IMG/VR virus record: IMGVR_UViG_3300042465_000944
Span: 1-34,346 of that record
Strand: one strand, 5' to 3'
From: a virus
Length of the DNA stretch: 34,346 nucleotides
The notes under the pieces were generated by a model that had not been told where the DNA came from, did no database searches, and saw only the letters and a list, made by a program, of their open reading frames with translations. Shown one piece after another: positions 16,736-25,633 of this stretch (position 1 is the first letter of the stretch; every line of letters begins with the position of its first letter). The position numbers and the translations under genes were made by a program.

Positions 16736-17382
16736 TGGCACAAACCCCATCATCCAATATTGTTTATCCACAAAGCCCATTTCTTGATCCTCAAACTGGC
16801 AGGCCATCAAGGGAATGGATGCTTTGGTTGATGAACCCATCTTATGTTGGGGTCAACGTTGCCAATATTGTGCCTGTCATTTACGGTGGAACAGGGTTAA
16901 GCGCAGTACCGGCTAACGGTCAGCTGTTGATCGGAACAGGTACAGGGTATGCGTTAAACGGTTTGACTGCGGGAACAGGTGTTAATGTTAATTCTGCATC
17001 TGGTTCAATTACGGTTAGTTTGGCGAATACTACTGTTACAGCAGGATCATATGGATCAGGTTCTCAAATTCCTGCATTTAATGTTAACGCCAAAGGTCAA
17101 ATAACAAGCGTAACGAATATATCCATAACTGCGCCTGCATCTAGTATTACGGGAATTTTAGGGGTTGCTAACGGCGGTTCTGGGGCATCTACGTTAACTG
17201 GGTATCTAAAAGGCAACGGCACATCTGCGTTTACTGCGGTGGCAAGCATCCCTAATACTGATGTTTCAGGTTTGGGAACAATGTCTACACAGAATATTGG
17301 CGCAACAGGTACATTTTTGTCAGGCGATACAGTTCAAAAGACAGTCACAGTTGTTAACGGGATTATTACAAGCATCGTATGA
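16735..17382 (+). CDS. Small tail fibre or needle-like protein
   Basis: 215 residues, TAATG junction with the gp10-like gene. The N-terminal QSPFLDPQTGRPSREWMLWLMNPS is common in phage appendage proteins encoded next to the hub. The rest is A/G/S/T-rich with YGGTGLSAVPANGQLLIGTGTGYALNGLTAGTG, the same module as in the long fibre at 9671. The position of P22 gp26 (needle) is close by, but no long coiled coil is present, so a fibre is more likely than a needle. Confidence 0.65.
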   Translation: MAQTPSSNIVYPQSPFLDPQTGRPSREWMLWLMNPSYVGVNVANIVPVIYGGTGLSAVPANGQLLIGTGTGYALNGLTAGTGVNVNSASGSITVSLANTTVTAGSYGSGSQIPAFNVNAKGQITSVTNISITAPASSITGILGVANGGSGASTLTGYLKGNGTSAFTAVASIPNTDVSGLGTMSTQNIGATGTFLSGDTVQKTVTVVNGIITSIV

Positions 17383-17750
17383 GGGATCAGGCAATTTCTA
17401 TGCTTTACGAATCTGTTAAAGATAGATTGCCTATGGATTTACAGACTTTTAATAAATGTTTAGTTGATTGGAACATTGTGCCTTTGCATCAAAATGACGA
17501 AATCATTGGTGCGATTATGCAAAAAGGAAACGAATTGCATATTGGGTACGGAAAGAAATCAAAAGCATCTATTAGGGGTCATTTGATGATTTTAAAAAAA
17601 GTCATTGATGAATACGGTTTTGCAATTACTGCTGTATCAAAAGACAACCCAAAAGGTTTAAATTTCTGCAAAAGACTAGGATTTGTTGAATTAGCGCAAG
17701 AAAGCGATAAAATCCTACTTAGATGCTATCGGAGTCGATATGTACCATAA
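17379..17750 (+). CDS. GNAT-like acetyltransferase-fold protein
   Basis: 123 residues, ATGA overlap. EIIGAIMQKGNELHIGYGKKSKASIRGHLMILKKVIDEYGFAITAVSKDNPKGLNFCKRLGFVEL (residues 41-106) follows the GNAT order of central strands, helix and the N-x2-G-x2-F-x2-R-LGF end. The acetyl-CoA loop (normally R/Q-x-x-G-x-G/A) is weak, replaced by KSKASIRGH, so activity is doubtful. Proteins of this fold lie among ejection genes in many podoviruses; T7 gp13 is one. It may help assemble the ejection proteins that follow. Confidence 0.7.
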   Translation: MRDQAISMLYESVKDRLPMDLQTFNKCLVDWNIVPLHQNDEIIGAIMQKGNELHIGYGKKSKASIRGHLMILKKVIDEYGFAITAVSKDNPKGLNFCKRLGFVELAQESDKILLRCYRSRYVP

Positions 17751-18795
17751 ATATTATTTAAGCCGCCGCCAAACCAAGTCCATGTCGATAGATCATCCTA
17801 TTGGTGATCCTACTGGTGGCGCAGCGTACCGTGAAATGAATGACCCAGTTACAGCCGGTATTTCGGTTGTGGGCAGTCTTGCGGGTTCATTGATTTCATC
17901 AAATGCGGCAAGATCAGCTGGGCAAACGCAAGCAGATGCCGCAGAAAAAGCAGCATTATTGCAACAACAAACCGCACAAGCTCAAATACCTGTTTTAAGA
18001 GATGTTTATAGCAATAACTACAATTATCTTAATAATTTATACAATGCTCAATATCGCGCTCAAAATGAAATTTATGGGCAAAATACCGCTAATTTGTTTC
18101 CATACACAGCAGTTGGGCAAACTGGTGCAAATCAATTAAATGATTTAGCAAATTCAGGTTACTTTTCAAAACAGTTTGGGCCTGCTGATCTTTACTCCAA
18201 TCTCAGCCCAAATTATGAGTTTATGAAAAAGCAGGGTTTGGGGGCAGTTACCCAAACATTAAACGTTGGCGGCGGCGGTTCAAACATTGTGCGTGGCGCA
18301 ACTAAGTTTGCCGAAGATTACGCATCCAATGCTTATCAACAAGCGTTTAATAACTTTCAAACGCAACGAACTGGTATTTACAACACGCTTTCAGGTCTTG
18401 CTGGTATTGGAGTAAATGCTAATACTCAACAAATTGCAGCCGGTGGGCAATACTCAGGTGCATTGAGTAATTTATATAGCCCACTAATTAATGCACAAAC
18501 TCAAACAGCACAAAACCTTGGTTCAGGCGTTACAGGTTTAGCGGTTGGTGGTGCAAATGCAGGTGCAGCAGGTATTACTGGCGCAGCACAAGCAAACGCA
18601 TCAGGTACAGTTGGCTCTGCAAATGCAATTAGCGGAGGCATAAGCAATGCAACAAATACTTATCTTTTAAGTCAATTGCTTGCACCTAAAACACCAATTC
18701 CAACAGGATCAACGCCAGTAGCGCAAACAGGAATTTATAACCCTGGCACTAGCGGTATTACAGTTAACGGTACATCGTTGATCGGAGGTGGTTAA
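17740..18795 (+). CDS. Ejection (DNA transfer) protein 1
   Basis: 351 residues; GGAG five bases before ATG 17740 supports this start over M15. After a short polar start it carries a hydrophobic A/G/S segment (AGISVVGSLAGSLISSNAA), a Q/A-rich helix (TQADAAEKAALLQQQTAQAQ), and a motif pattern frequent in phage internal proteins: LSPNYEFMKKQGLGAVTQTLNVGGG…NIVRGATKFAEDYASNAYQQAFNNFQTQRTGIYNTLSGLAGIG. The C-terminal part is glycine/alanine rich. Such proteins leave the virion with the DNA and form a channel through the envelope, as P22 gp7/gp20/gp16 do. Confidence 0.75.
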   Translation: MYHKYYLSRRQTKSMSIDHPIGDPTGGAAYREMNDPVTAGISVVGSLAGSLISSNAARSAGQTQADAAEKAALLQQQTAQAQIPVLRDVYSNNYNYLNNLYNAQYRAQNEIYGQNTANLFPYTAVGQTGANQLNDLANSGYFSKQFGPADLYSNLSPNYEFMKKQGLGAVTQTLNVGGGGSNIVRGATKFAEDYASNAYQQAFNNFQTQRTGIYNTLSGLAGIGVNANTQQIAAGGQYSGALSNLYSPLINAQTQTAQNLGSGVTGLAVGGANAGAAGITGAAQANASGTVGSANAISGGISNATNTYLLSQLLAPKTPIPTGSTPVAQTGIYNPGTSGITVNGTSLIGGG

Positions 18796-18797
18796 TC

Positions 18798-20306
18798 ATG
18801 GCAAACGTTGATCCAACTATTGCATTAGCAGCAAAAGCACCGGATGCAATGACTGGCCTTGGTCAGATGCTAAACATTGCCCGTGGCGCACAAGCGTACC
18901 AACAACAAGCAGAGTCATTTCCAACTTTGCTTGAGCAACAAAAACTAGCATTGAATCGTAGTCAACAAATGCTGCCGATTGAAGTGCGCCAAGCTGAAGC
19001 GACTGCTGGCACATCTGAACTTGGGTTAAACCAAAAACAATTGTCTATTGCCGGTGGAATGTTAACTGGATTGGAATATTCAGACGCTTTGAAATCAGGC
19101 AATATTCCTGAATTAACAAGCCAAGTTAAAGTTATTCAAAATGTTTTAACGGCAAATAACATTCCTGTTGAAAAGACTTTTAAGCAAATCAATGAAATGC
19201 TTGGCAAAGGCGATGTAAAAGGTGTGCAAAGTTTTATTGCCAACTTGAGAAATGGTTTTGCATCTGCGGAACAAAAATATTCTGCTGCGTTGCCACAACC
19301 AGTTGGCGGTCTTAATGCACCTGCTGCGTTTACATCAGGCGGGCCACAAGGCGGAACGATTACTAGTACGCCTATTAATGCAACAGGCGCACCAACAGCA
19401 CCGGCAGCACCGGCTGTACCATCAGCACCGGCAACAGCACCAGTATTTACTGAAGTTGCGCCAGGCGTACAAACTGCGCCAGTTGCAGCACCTGCACCGT
19501 TGCAAGGTAAGCCATTACCTCCTGTTGGTACACCTGCGCCAACAACACCTGCACCAACTGGCGTAACACCACAGCAAATGAGTATGCCTCCAGAGGCTGT
19601 TGCTTTGTCTAAGCCTGTGCCTTTATCTTATCCTGTGCGTAGTCCAGGGCAACCTTATGCACCAATAATGGGTGAGGCTGAAGATACAACAAAGAATATT
19701 GCATATCGTCAAGGGTTGACCGCAAGGCAAACAGACTTAACCGCATCAAGGCGCAACATTCAAGAAGTTGTTGATTTGGCAACCAAAATTGAAAAAGAAT
19801 CTACATTGCCAACTACCGGTGTAATTGGTGACATTAGCCGAAAAGTTAAAACATGGCTTGGTGATCCAACATACAAGCAATTAAGCAAAGACTTAGCCAA
19901 TATTCAAATTTCAAATATTCGGGCGCAAGGCGGTTCGTTGGATACGGTTGGCGGTCAGCAATTAACTCGCATGGCTAGTGGTGATGAAACGTACCCGCCA
20001 GAGGTGTTAATTAAGATTGCACGGCGCACAGATGCAGACAGCACAAACATTGATATGCAAGCAACAGCTGCTGATAAATTTGCTCAAAAATTTGGCGATA
20101 ACAACCTTAACGCATTTAAACAAATGTGGTCTAAAAACGCAGATAGTAAAGTGTTTGAGGCTATGAACATTTTTCGTGATGCAAAAGACCCTGCTGAAGC
20201 CAAAAAACAAATTGATGAATTGTTAGGAAAAGACCCAAAACAACGTAAAATTTTCTTTCAAAAATATCAAAACATTCAAAAGATGTATGAAACTGGGGCG
20301 TTGTAA
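18798..20306 (+). CDS. Ejection-type internal virion protein 2
   Basis: 502 residues. N-terminal helical region (ARGAQAYQQQAESFPTLLEQQKLALNRSQQ, around 29-58), a P/A-rich flexible linker between about 165 and 290, and a C-terminal helical domain (TARQTDLTASRRNIQEVVDLATKIEKE…VIGDISRKVKTWLGDP). No membrane segment and no enzyme motif. The layout of coiled coil plus linker plus helical end, and the place between two other ejection-type genes, are the reasons for the call. The TAA forms TAATG with the next gene. Confidence 0.6.
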   Translation: MANVDPTIALAAKAPDAMTGLGQMLNIARGAQAYQQQAESFPTLLEQQKLALNRSQQMLPIEVRQAEATAGTSELGLNQKQLSIAGGMLTGLEYSDALKSGNIPELTSQVKVIQNVLTANNIPVEKTFKQINEMLGKGDVKGVQSFIANLRNGFASAEQKYSAALPQPVGGLNAPAAFTSGGPQGGTITSTPINATGAPTAPAAPAVPSAPATAPVFTEVAPGVQTAPVAAPAPLQGKPLPPVGTPAPTTPAPTGVTPQQMSMPPEAVALSKPVPLSYPVRSPGQPYAPIMGEAEDTTKNIAYRQGLTARQTDLTASRRNIQEVVDLATKIEKESTLPTTGVIGDISRKVKTWLGDPTYKQLSKDLANIQISNIRAQGGSLDTVGGQQLTRMASGDETYPPEVLIKIARRTDADSTNIDMQATAADKFAQKFGDNNLNAFKQMWSKNADSKVFEAMNIFRDAKDPAEAKKQIDELLGKDPKQRKIFFQKYQNIQKMYETGAL

Positions 20307-22924
20307 TGTTAGACGAACTTGGGCAGTTAATTCTAGGGCAGACTTCAACACCTAAAGGGCCAGCTACTCAAGCACCGCTTGCAAGTAGTGGGACAAGATA
20401 CGCTGCTGACATTAACAACCCATCTGGATTAGGTTGGAATGGCAAAACATGGAAAGCATACGATACACCTGAGGAAGGGGTTGCTGACACGCAATCATTA
20501 GTTACAAATTATCTTACTAATCCTCAACGTAATACGCCTCAAGCATTTGTTGGAACATGGGTTAATGGTGATCCAACAACAGGCGCAAATGTACAAGGCG
20601 GGGCATATGTTGCAGGGTTGCAAAAAGAATTAGCAAATGCCGGTGTTCAGTTAAACCCAAACGGTACGATTCCTAATACGCCTGAAGCAAATGCTGCCGT
20701 TACCCGTGCAATCATTCAACATGAATCTGCACCACAGCACGTTGGCAAGTTTTTGCCTCTTGTCAGTAGTGGTGCTAAACCACAAACAGATGCTTATGCG
20801 CCAGCCGACCAAGCAATTTCATTGGCACAAACTGCGCCTGCTGCGCCATCATTGGGTGATTTAATCCTTGGTGGCACACCAGAAATGCCTCAAGCAGCAC
20901 CGCAGGCCGCACCGCAAGCACCTGTGGCAGGTTCGCCTCAAGTCACAGAAGAAACGCCATCAGCGGTATCTCAAGCCGCAGGGCGCAAGTTTGCAGAACC
21001 AGTTAGTCAATCAGGTATTGAGCAATTATCTTTTAAAAACTTAACGCCTGAACAGAAAGCTAAAGGCGAGGAAAAAGTTGCCAATGCTGCCGGTAACGTA
21101 GATGCGGTATTAGCAATGCCTGCCGGTCTTGTTAAATCTCTTGCCACGGCCTATATGTATTTAGGTGATCGGGCGATGCCTGGCGCATTTCCATTAGAAA
21201 AACGTGAGGCAATTGCTAACTCGATTGGTTCTGCACTAACGCCTGAAGTTGCAAAACATCTTGGTATTGATCCTAACAGTAAAGGGTATCAAGAGGCTTT
21301 GCTGCAAAGAATTGGTCAAATCTTTGAAAAAGGTATTGATTACGCTGCTGACAAAACAGGATTGCCTAAAAGTGATCTTGAAGCATTTGCCAATCTTTTG
21401 CCATTTACATTGCCTAAAATTAAAATTAAAGGTGCTGTTGAATCTATTAAAGAACAATTTGCCGCCAAGCAGCCTGGCGCACCAAGATTTGAACCAAAGT
21501 TAGAACCAACTCTTGAACAATTAACGCCACAAGAGCCAGCAGCAGCCGGTAATTTGCAACAGCAATTTGCTCAAAAGAAAATAGAGCAAATGCCGGTTGG
21601 TGTGGCGGCTAATGAACCTATTGCACAACCTGCTGCACCAATTGCACCTGCAACAACTCAAGCATCAACACTTAGCGGTGCAGGTGCAGCTGAAATTAAA
21701 CAACCAAACCTGCGTCAAGCTAGAGCAAATGAACTTGATGTGCCGATCCAGTTATCTAAAGATCAAGCAACCCGTGATCCCGCAGACGTTCGATTTGCTA
21801 GAGAAACAGCTAAAGACCCTGTGCTGGGTGCAAAGTTGCAAGCTAAGTACGCAGAAGATAATGCAAAACTTCAGCAAAATTTAGATATTGCTATTGAAAA
21901 AACTGGCGCAGAATTGACAGGCATTAACCCTGGTGATTTGGCAGATAGGATTGTTAAGACAGTTGAGCCAGAGCGCAAACGCCGTTATGGTGAAGTAAAC
22001 ACAGCATATACTGCGGCCCGTAATGCGGGTGAAATGTCTACGCCTATTGAAATTAGTCCAATTGTTCAATACCTAGACAAGAATTCATCTGCTGCTACCA
22101 ACGCACCAGTTTTAACAAGCGTTTCGGCAGAGTTAAAAAAACTGGCTAAAGATAAAGACACGCTTTCCATCAATGACTTAGAAGAAGTCAGAAAGATGGT
22201 TAACAATATTGCAGAGCCTGGCACACCTAATGGTCATTACGGCAAAGAAATAAATCGTTTAATTGACCGTTTAACTGAGAATCAGGGCGGAGATTTATAC
22301 AAACAGGCAAGAAAATTAAACGCTGAATTTATGACAGAGTTTGAAAACACGCCTGTTATTCGCAATTTAACTGCAATGAAACGTGGAACAACTCAACGTG
22401 TTGTTGCATTAGAGGATTTGGTTGAAAAGTCTTTGATTCGAGGTTCGCTTGATGATGTTAAACAATTGTTTGGATCGTTTGAGCGCATGGGGCCAGCCGG
22501 TGAATCTTTGGCAAAAGAATTGCGTGGGTTTGTCGCTGAGAAAATTAAAGCAGATGCAACTAAAGGTGTAAGCCGTGACATTAATGGCAAACCATATTTG
22601 TCTACGCAAGCCTTAGATAAAATTATTGTTGACTTAGACAAAAGCGGCAAACTCGATTACATTTTTGGCAGAAATCAAGCCGATAAATTCCGCACCATTA
22701 ATGAAGTTACTAAAGACTTGCAGACCGTGCCAGTTGGGACTACTAACCCTAGTGGCACAGCATCAACGTTGCTTGCAACAATGGCTGAAATGGGGGCGCA
22801 AACAGCAATGACGGGCGTTCCCTTACCTGTTGCTATGGTTGCAAGGCATTTATACGGCAAACGTCAAACAACTAAAAAATTAAACAAGATTCAAGAGTTT
22901 TTAGATTACGGTAAAAACCTTTAA
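20306..22924 (+). CDS. Ejection-type internal virion protein 3 with peptidoglycan-active-like N terminus
   Basis: 872 residues. Residues about 30-155 (NNPSGLGWNGKTWKAYDTPEEGVADTQSLVTNYL…FVGTWVNGDP…YVAGLQKELANAGVQLNPNGTIPNTPEANAAVTRAIIQHESA) match a domain common at the start of phage virion proteins and related to muralytic enzymes of the NNPGN type. The middle is P/A/Q-rich. The C-terminal half is long helices with many K/E residues. In podoviruses the large ejection protein often opens the cell wall. No catalytic glutamate can be assigned with certainty (HES at the end of the domain is a candidate). Confidence 0.7.
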   Translation: MLDELGQLILGQTSTPKGPATQAPLASSGTRYAADINNPSGLGWNGKTWKAYDTPEEGVADTQSLVTNYLTNPQRNTPQAFVGTWVNGDPTTGANVQGGAYVAGLQKELANAGVQLNPNGTIPNTPEANAAVTRAIIQHESAPQHVGKFLPLVSSGAKPQTDAYAPADQAISLAQTAPAAPSLGDLILGGTPEMPQAAPQAAPQAPVAGSPQVTEETPSAVSQAAGRKFAEPVSQSGIEQLSFKNLTPEQKAKGEEKVANAAGNVDAVLAMPAGLVKSLATAYMYLGDRAMPGAFPLEKREAIANSIGSALTPEVAKHLGIDPNSKGYQEALLQRIGQIFEKGIDYAADKTGLPKSDLEAFANLLPFTLPKIKIKGAVESIKEQFAAKQPGAPRFEPKLEPTLEQLTPQEPAAAGNLQQQFAQKKIEQMPVGVAANEPIAQPAAPIAPATTQASTLSGAGAAEIKQPNLRQARANELDVPIQLSKDQATRDPADVRFARETAKDPVLGAKLQAKYAEDNAKLQQNLDIAIEKTGAELTGINPGDLADRIVKTVEPERKRRYGEVNTAYTAARNAGEMSTPIEISPIVQYLDKNSSAATNAPVLTSVSAELKKLAKDKDTLSINDLEEVRKMVNNIAEPGTPNGHYGKEINRLIDRLTENQGGDLYKQARKLNAEFMTEFENTPVIRNLTAMKRGTTQRVVALEDLVEKSLIRGSLDDVKQLFGSFERMGPAGESLAKELRGFVAEKIKADATKGVSRDINGKPYLSTQALDKIIVDLDKSGKLDYIFGRNQADKFRTINEVTKDLQTVPVGTTNPSGTASTLLATMAEMGAQTAMTGVPLPVAMVARHLYGKRQTTKKLNKIQEFLDYGKNL

Positions 22925-22935
22925 AAGGATACAAA

Positions 22936-24219
22936 GTGATCGTTAACGTAAAAGATTACGGTGCTGTAGGTAATGGTTTAGTTGACGATTCTGCGGCGAT
23001 TCAATCAGCAATCAATACGGGTCAGCACGTTTACATTCCAACAGGTTATTACTTAATCAACAATGCTCTGACATTTAGACAACATGGGCAAATGGTATCT
23101 GGCGATGGTCGAGATCAATCACGGTTGATTGTTAACGTCACGTTCAATATGTCGGCTCAAGGCGTATTGATTTTTGCATCAGGCGAGGAAGGGCCACAAT
23201 TAGAAGATTTTGGCATTTACTTTGACCAGCCAGATACTTCTGACCGTACCGCACTTGTACCGTATCCAGTTGCAATCTACGCTGTAAACATTGCTCGATT
23301 TACCATTACAAGTTTAAAAATCAGCAATGCATACAACGGCATTGACATGACCGGCAATTGCGGCGGTGCGTTCATCAATTTGTTGGAAATGTCTGCGTAC
23401 AACACAGGCATCCATATTGACGGGTCTTTAGATACGGTACGCATTAACCAGTTTCACTTTTGGTGCTTTGATATGAGTGCCAACCAAACCAACATCTTCT
23501 TTAGTTCAGCTAAAGCCTTAGATGTTGGTCGAGTTGATGGTTTGATGTTATCGGAATTCCTAAACATCTCAAACCTTGGTATAAATATGTACCGTGGTGC
23601 AACTGGCGATCCTTGGGTATATCTGTCTGATTCAGGATTTGATACGTTTAACGCTATTAGAATGTCGGCAGGATCGTTGCAAGTGGTTAACTCATACATC
23701 ACCCTTGCAAACACTCCTGCGTTGCGTGGCGTACACCAGACGGGCGGCATCTTACAGTTTACAAACTGTTACTTTACAAGTGGTCAGACGCAGCCGTTTA
23801 TGTTGCTTGAGAATATGTCTGGGGGGGCGTTACAAATTGACAACTGTTACTTTAATTACGCAGGCGGCGCACAAGTATCGTTGGGCGGTAATGCAAATGC
23901 CAACTCAGTACAAATCTCTAACTGTCGATTTCAAGCCCAGTCAGGCGCATTTCAACTGTTGGGCGCAGCTGCCGGTACAAACAAGATTCATCTGTCCAAC
24001 AACGTCATTGAAACTGCCAACGTTGGGTACAGTCAGCCAATCGTAGATGTTTACGGTGCTAATCGTGTTTACATGACCGGCAACCGTGTTAATGATGGGC
24101 GTGGCAATTTTATCCATATTCAGAATGACAATCCTAATTGGATTAGCGGAAACATTGGATATGGATGGACATACTTGTTCCCATCTGCAAAAATTGGGTT
24201 TTACTCAAACAACATCTGA
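22936..24219 (+). CDS. Tailspike with pectate-lyase-like beta helix
   Basis: 427 residues from GTG, with AAAGGA 8 nt upstream. VKDYGAVGNGLVDDSAAIQSAINTGQHVYIPTGYYLINNALTF (residues 4-46) is the classic start of a right-handed beta-helix of the pectate lyase 3 family found in tailspikes. Repeated coils carry N and C ladders (VQISNCRF, LQIDNCYF, ILQFTNCYF). Unlike P22 gp9 there is no separate head-binding domain, so it must attach through another protein or with its first residues. Probable enzyme or binding protein for a surface polysaccharide. Confidence 0.82.
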   Translation: MIVNVKDYGAVGNGLVDDSAAIQSAINTGQHVYIPTGYYLINNALTFRQHGQMVSGDGRDQSRLIVNVTFNMSAQGVLIFASGEEGPQLEDFGIYFDQPDTSDRTALVPYPVAIYAVNIARFTITSLKISNAYNGIDMTGNCGGAFINLLEMSAYNTGIHIDGSLDTVRINQFHFWCFDMSANQTNIFFSSAKALDVGRVDGLMLSEFLNISNLGINMYRGATGDPWVYLSDSGFDTFNAIRMSAGSLQVVNSYITLANTPALRGVHQTGGILQFTNCYFTSGQTQPFMLLENMSGGALQIDNCYFNYAGGAQVSLGGNANANSVQISNCRFQAQSGAFQLLGAAAGTNKIHLSNNVIETANVGYSQPIVDVYGANRVYMTGNRVNDGRGNFIHIQNDNPNWISGNIGYGWTYLFPSAKIGFYSNNI

Positions 24220-24227
24220 GGCAGCAA

Positions 24228-24482
24228 ATGGATTGGCAAAATTTTATCAATGTAGGGGGGGGGTTATTACTTGCCATTGGTGGTTGGTTTTGCCGTCAAT
24301 TATGGGATTCTGTTAAAGAATTAAAAACTGACATTGCAGGGCTTAGACTTCATGTAAGCGATGTATACGTTAAAAAGTCAGAAATGGACACGCTTAAATC
24401 AGAAATGGACAAGCGTTTTGATCGAGTCGAGATGTTATTAGATCGATTGTTCGATAAACTTGAATCTAAGGTAGACAAGTAA
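24228..24482 (+). CDS. Membrane-anchored coiled-coil protein of the lysis cassette
   Basis: 84 residues from ATG 24228 (an upstream in-frame ATG at 24165 lies within the tailspike). One transmembrane segment near residues 8-24 (INVGGGLLLAIGGWFCRQLW) is followed by a charged coiled coil (KELKTDIAGLRLHVSDVYVKKSEMDTLKSEMDKRF…LLDRLFDKLES). Similar short proteins precede phage holin-endolysin genes and could act as a holin accessory or inner-membrane spanin part. A run of nine G at 24255-24263 codes for GGG at the membrane segment and could slip. The stop overlaps the next ATG. Confidence 0.65.
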   Translation: MDWQNFINVGGGLLLAIGGWFCRQLWDSVKELKTDIAGLRLHVSDVYVKKSEMDTLKSEMDKRFDRVEMLLDRLFDKLESKVDK

Positions 24483-24847
24483 TGGATCCAATTACCCTAC
24501 TTGCAGCACTTGGCCCACTTGCTGTTGATTTAGGCAAAAGCCTAATTGGGCGGTTTATTCAAACTGACGTATATAAGCCAACAAATATTGGCGAGTACAC
24601 GCAAATGCGACAGACCGATTTAGCGATGTTTCAGGCGATGAATAACGCAGGCGGTACTGGCGCAACATACCCTTGGGTTGAGGCCGTTGTAAGGCTGATG
24701 CGACCCGCTGTTGGGGCAATTGTATTGGGTACTTGGTCATTTATGATGTTGACGGGTCAAGAAAACGCTGCGGTTAATAATTTTGCAAGTGCTGTAGGTT
24801 TTTATTTGTTTGGCGATAGAACTTTGTTTTACGCACAAAAGAAATGA
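24482..24847 (+). CDS. Holin-like membrane protein
   Basis: 121 residues. Hydrophobic segments near 5-24 (TLLAALGPLAVDLGKSLIG), 70-90 (AVVRLMRPAVGAIVLGTWSFMML) and 98-112 (NNFASAVGFYLFGDR). WVEAVVRLMRP with a C-terminal YLFGDRTLFY resembles 3-TM holins of the gene-transfer-agent type (PF11351). It lies directly upstream of the endolysin, overlapping its ATG (ATGA). The endolysin lacks a signal peptide, so a pore-forming holin is expected here. Confidence 0.65.
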   Translation: MDPITLLAALGPLAVDLGKSLIGRFIQTDVYKPTNIGEYTQMRQTDLAMFQAMNNAGGTGATYPWVEAVVRLMRPAVGAIVLGTWSFMMLTGQENAAVNNFASAVGFYLFGDRTLFYAQKK

Positions 24848-25449
24848 TTACAAATGAATTGTTGGTTACGTCACAAACTTGTACGCCAGCAATGGCTGAC
24901 AAATGGCTTATCCCACTTCAATTTACTTGTGACAAGTTTGAGATTAATACGCCAAATCGAGTAGCAGGCTTTCTTGCTCAAATTGGGCATGAGTCAGGCG
25001 GCTTTAGGTTTACGTCTGAGAATCTTAATTATCGTGCTGAAACGTTAACACGGTTGTGGCCTAGTCGATTTCCCCCAGGCGTTGCAGAATCCTACGCCAT
25101 GCAACCCGAAAAGATTGCCAACCGTGCATATTGTGACCGCATGGGCAATGGTGATGAGGCATCTGGTGACGGTTGGCGGTACAGAGGCAGGGGTTTGATA
25201 CAGTTAACCGGCAAAGATAATTATGCAAATTTTTCAATGTCAACAGACAATGAGGCGTTAGTTAAACCTGATTTAGTTGCTGAACCTGAACTGGCTGCAT
25301 TGTCAGCAGGTTGGTTTTGGTCAACAAATGGATTAAATGCGTTGGCTGATGCCAAAGATATTGTTGGTATGACAAGGCGCATTAATGGCGGTACAAATGG
25401 GTTAGATGACCGCCAAATGAGATACTCAAAGCTTATTTCTTGTTTGTAA
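24844..25449 (+). CDS. GH19-type endolysin
   Basis: 201 residues. HESGGF (E50, general acid) and SENLNYRA (E59, second glutamate) are the glycoside hydrolase 19 pair; WRYRGRGLIQLTGKDNY (residues 111-127) and GMTRRINGGTNGL near 178-190 complete the fold. In Gram-negative phages this family cleaves the peptidoglycan glycan strand, as a lysozyme and not as a chitinase. No signal peptide or wall-binding domain is present, so export needs the holin. The last 17 nt overlap the convergent gene on the minus strand. Confidence 0.93.
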   Translation: MITNELLVTSQTCTPAMADKWLIPLQFTCDKFEINTPNRVAGFLAQIGHESGGFRFTSENLNYRAETLTRLWPSRFPPGVAESYAMQPEKIANRAYCDRMGNGDEASGDGWRYRGRGLIQLTGKDNYANFSMSTDNEALVKPDLVAEPELAALSAGWFWSTNGLNALADAKDIVGMTRRINGGTNGLDDRQMRYSKLISCL

Positions 25450-25633
25450 ATTGGTTATCGCAATAGACACAAAGACCATCACGCAAATGGCTGCAAATTT
25501 GACCGCAAGTATCGCAAACCCATTCTTTTGGGAAATCTGATTTTTTAGGCCGTGACCAACGCAGCCAAACAAGCGTGCCAACCGTTGCGGCAGCTGCGCA
25601 ATAAAACACAAACATCCAATCCCAAATTGTCAT
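25433..25633 (-). CDS. Membrane-anchored zinc-ribbon protein
   Basis: 66 residues. The start at 25633 forms TAATG with the upstream stop and has GGGGGG about seven bases ahead; ATG 25639 is the alternative. A transmembrane segment (IWDWMFVFYCAAAATVGTLVWL) is followed by WVCDTCGQICSHLRDGLCVYCDNQF, a C-x2-C-x9-10-C-x2-C zinc ribbon. It is the last gene of the leftward operon and its 3' end lies in the endolysin gene, so the two transcripts overlap. Function unknown; a membrane-sited superinfection or signalling protein is possible. Confidence 0.65.
   Translation of the reverse strand: MTIWDWMFVFYCAAAATVGTLVWLRWSRPKKSDFPKEWVCDTCGQICSHLRDGLCVYCDNQFTNKK

Noticed and set aside
21249-21884. Several Leu/Lys-rich ORFs inside the large ejection protein gene
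   Set aside because: They arise from AT-rich codons of the 872-residue frame and have no ribosome sites.
24086-24316. ORF over the tailspike end and lysis gene
   Set aside because: Out of frame with both real genes; useful only as the -1 product of the G-run slip.
25426-25611. 61-residue minus ORF next to the zinc-ribbon gene
   Set aside because: It is another frame of the same DNA and lacks the membrane segment plus CxxC pairs and the ribosome site seen in the chosen frame.
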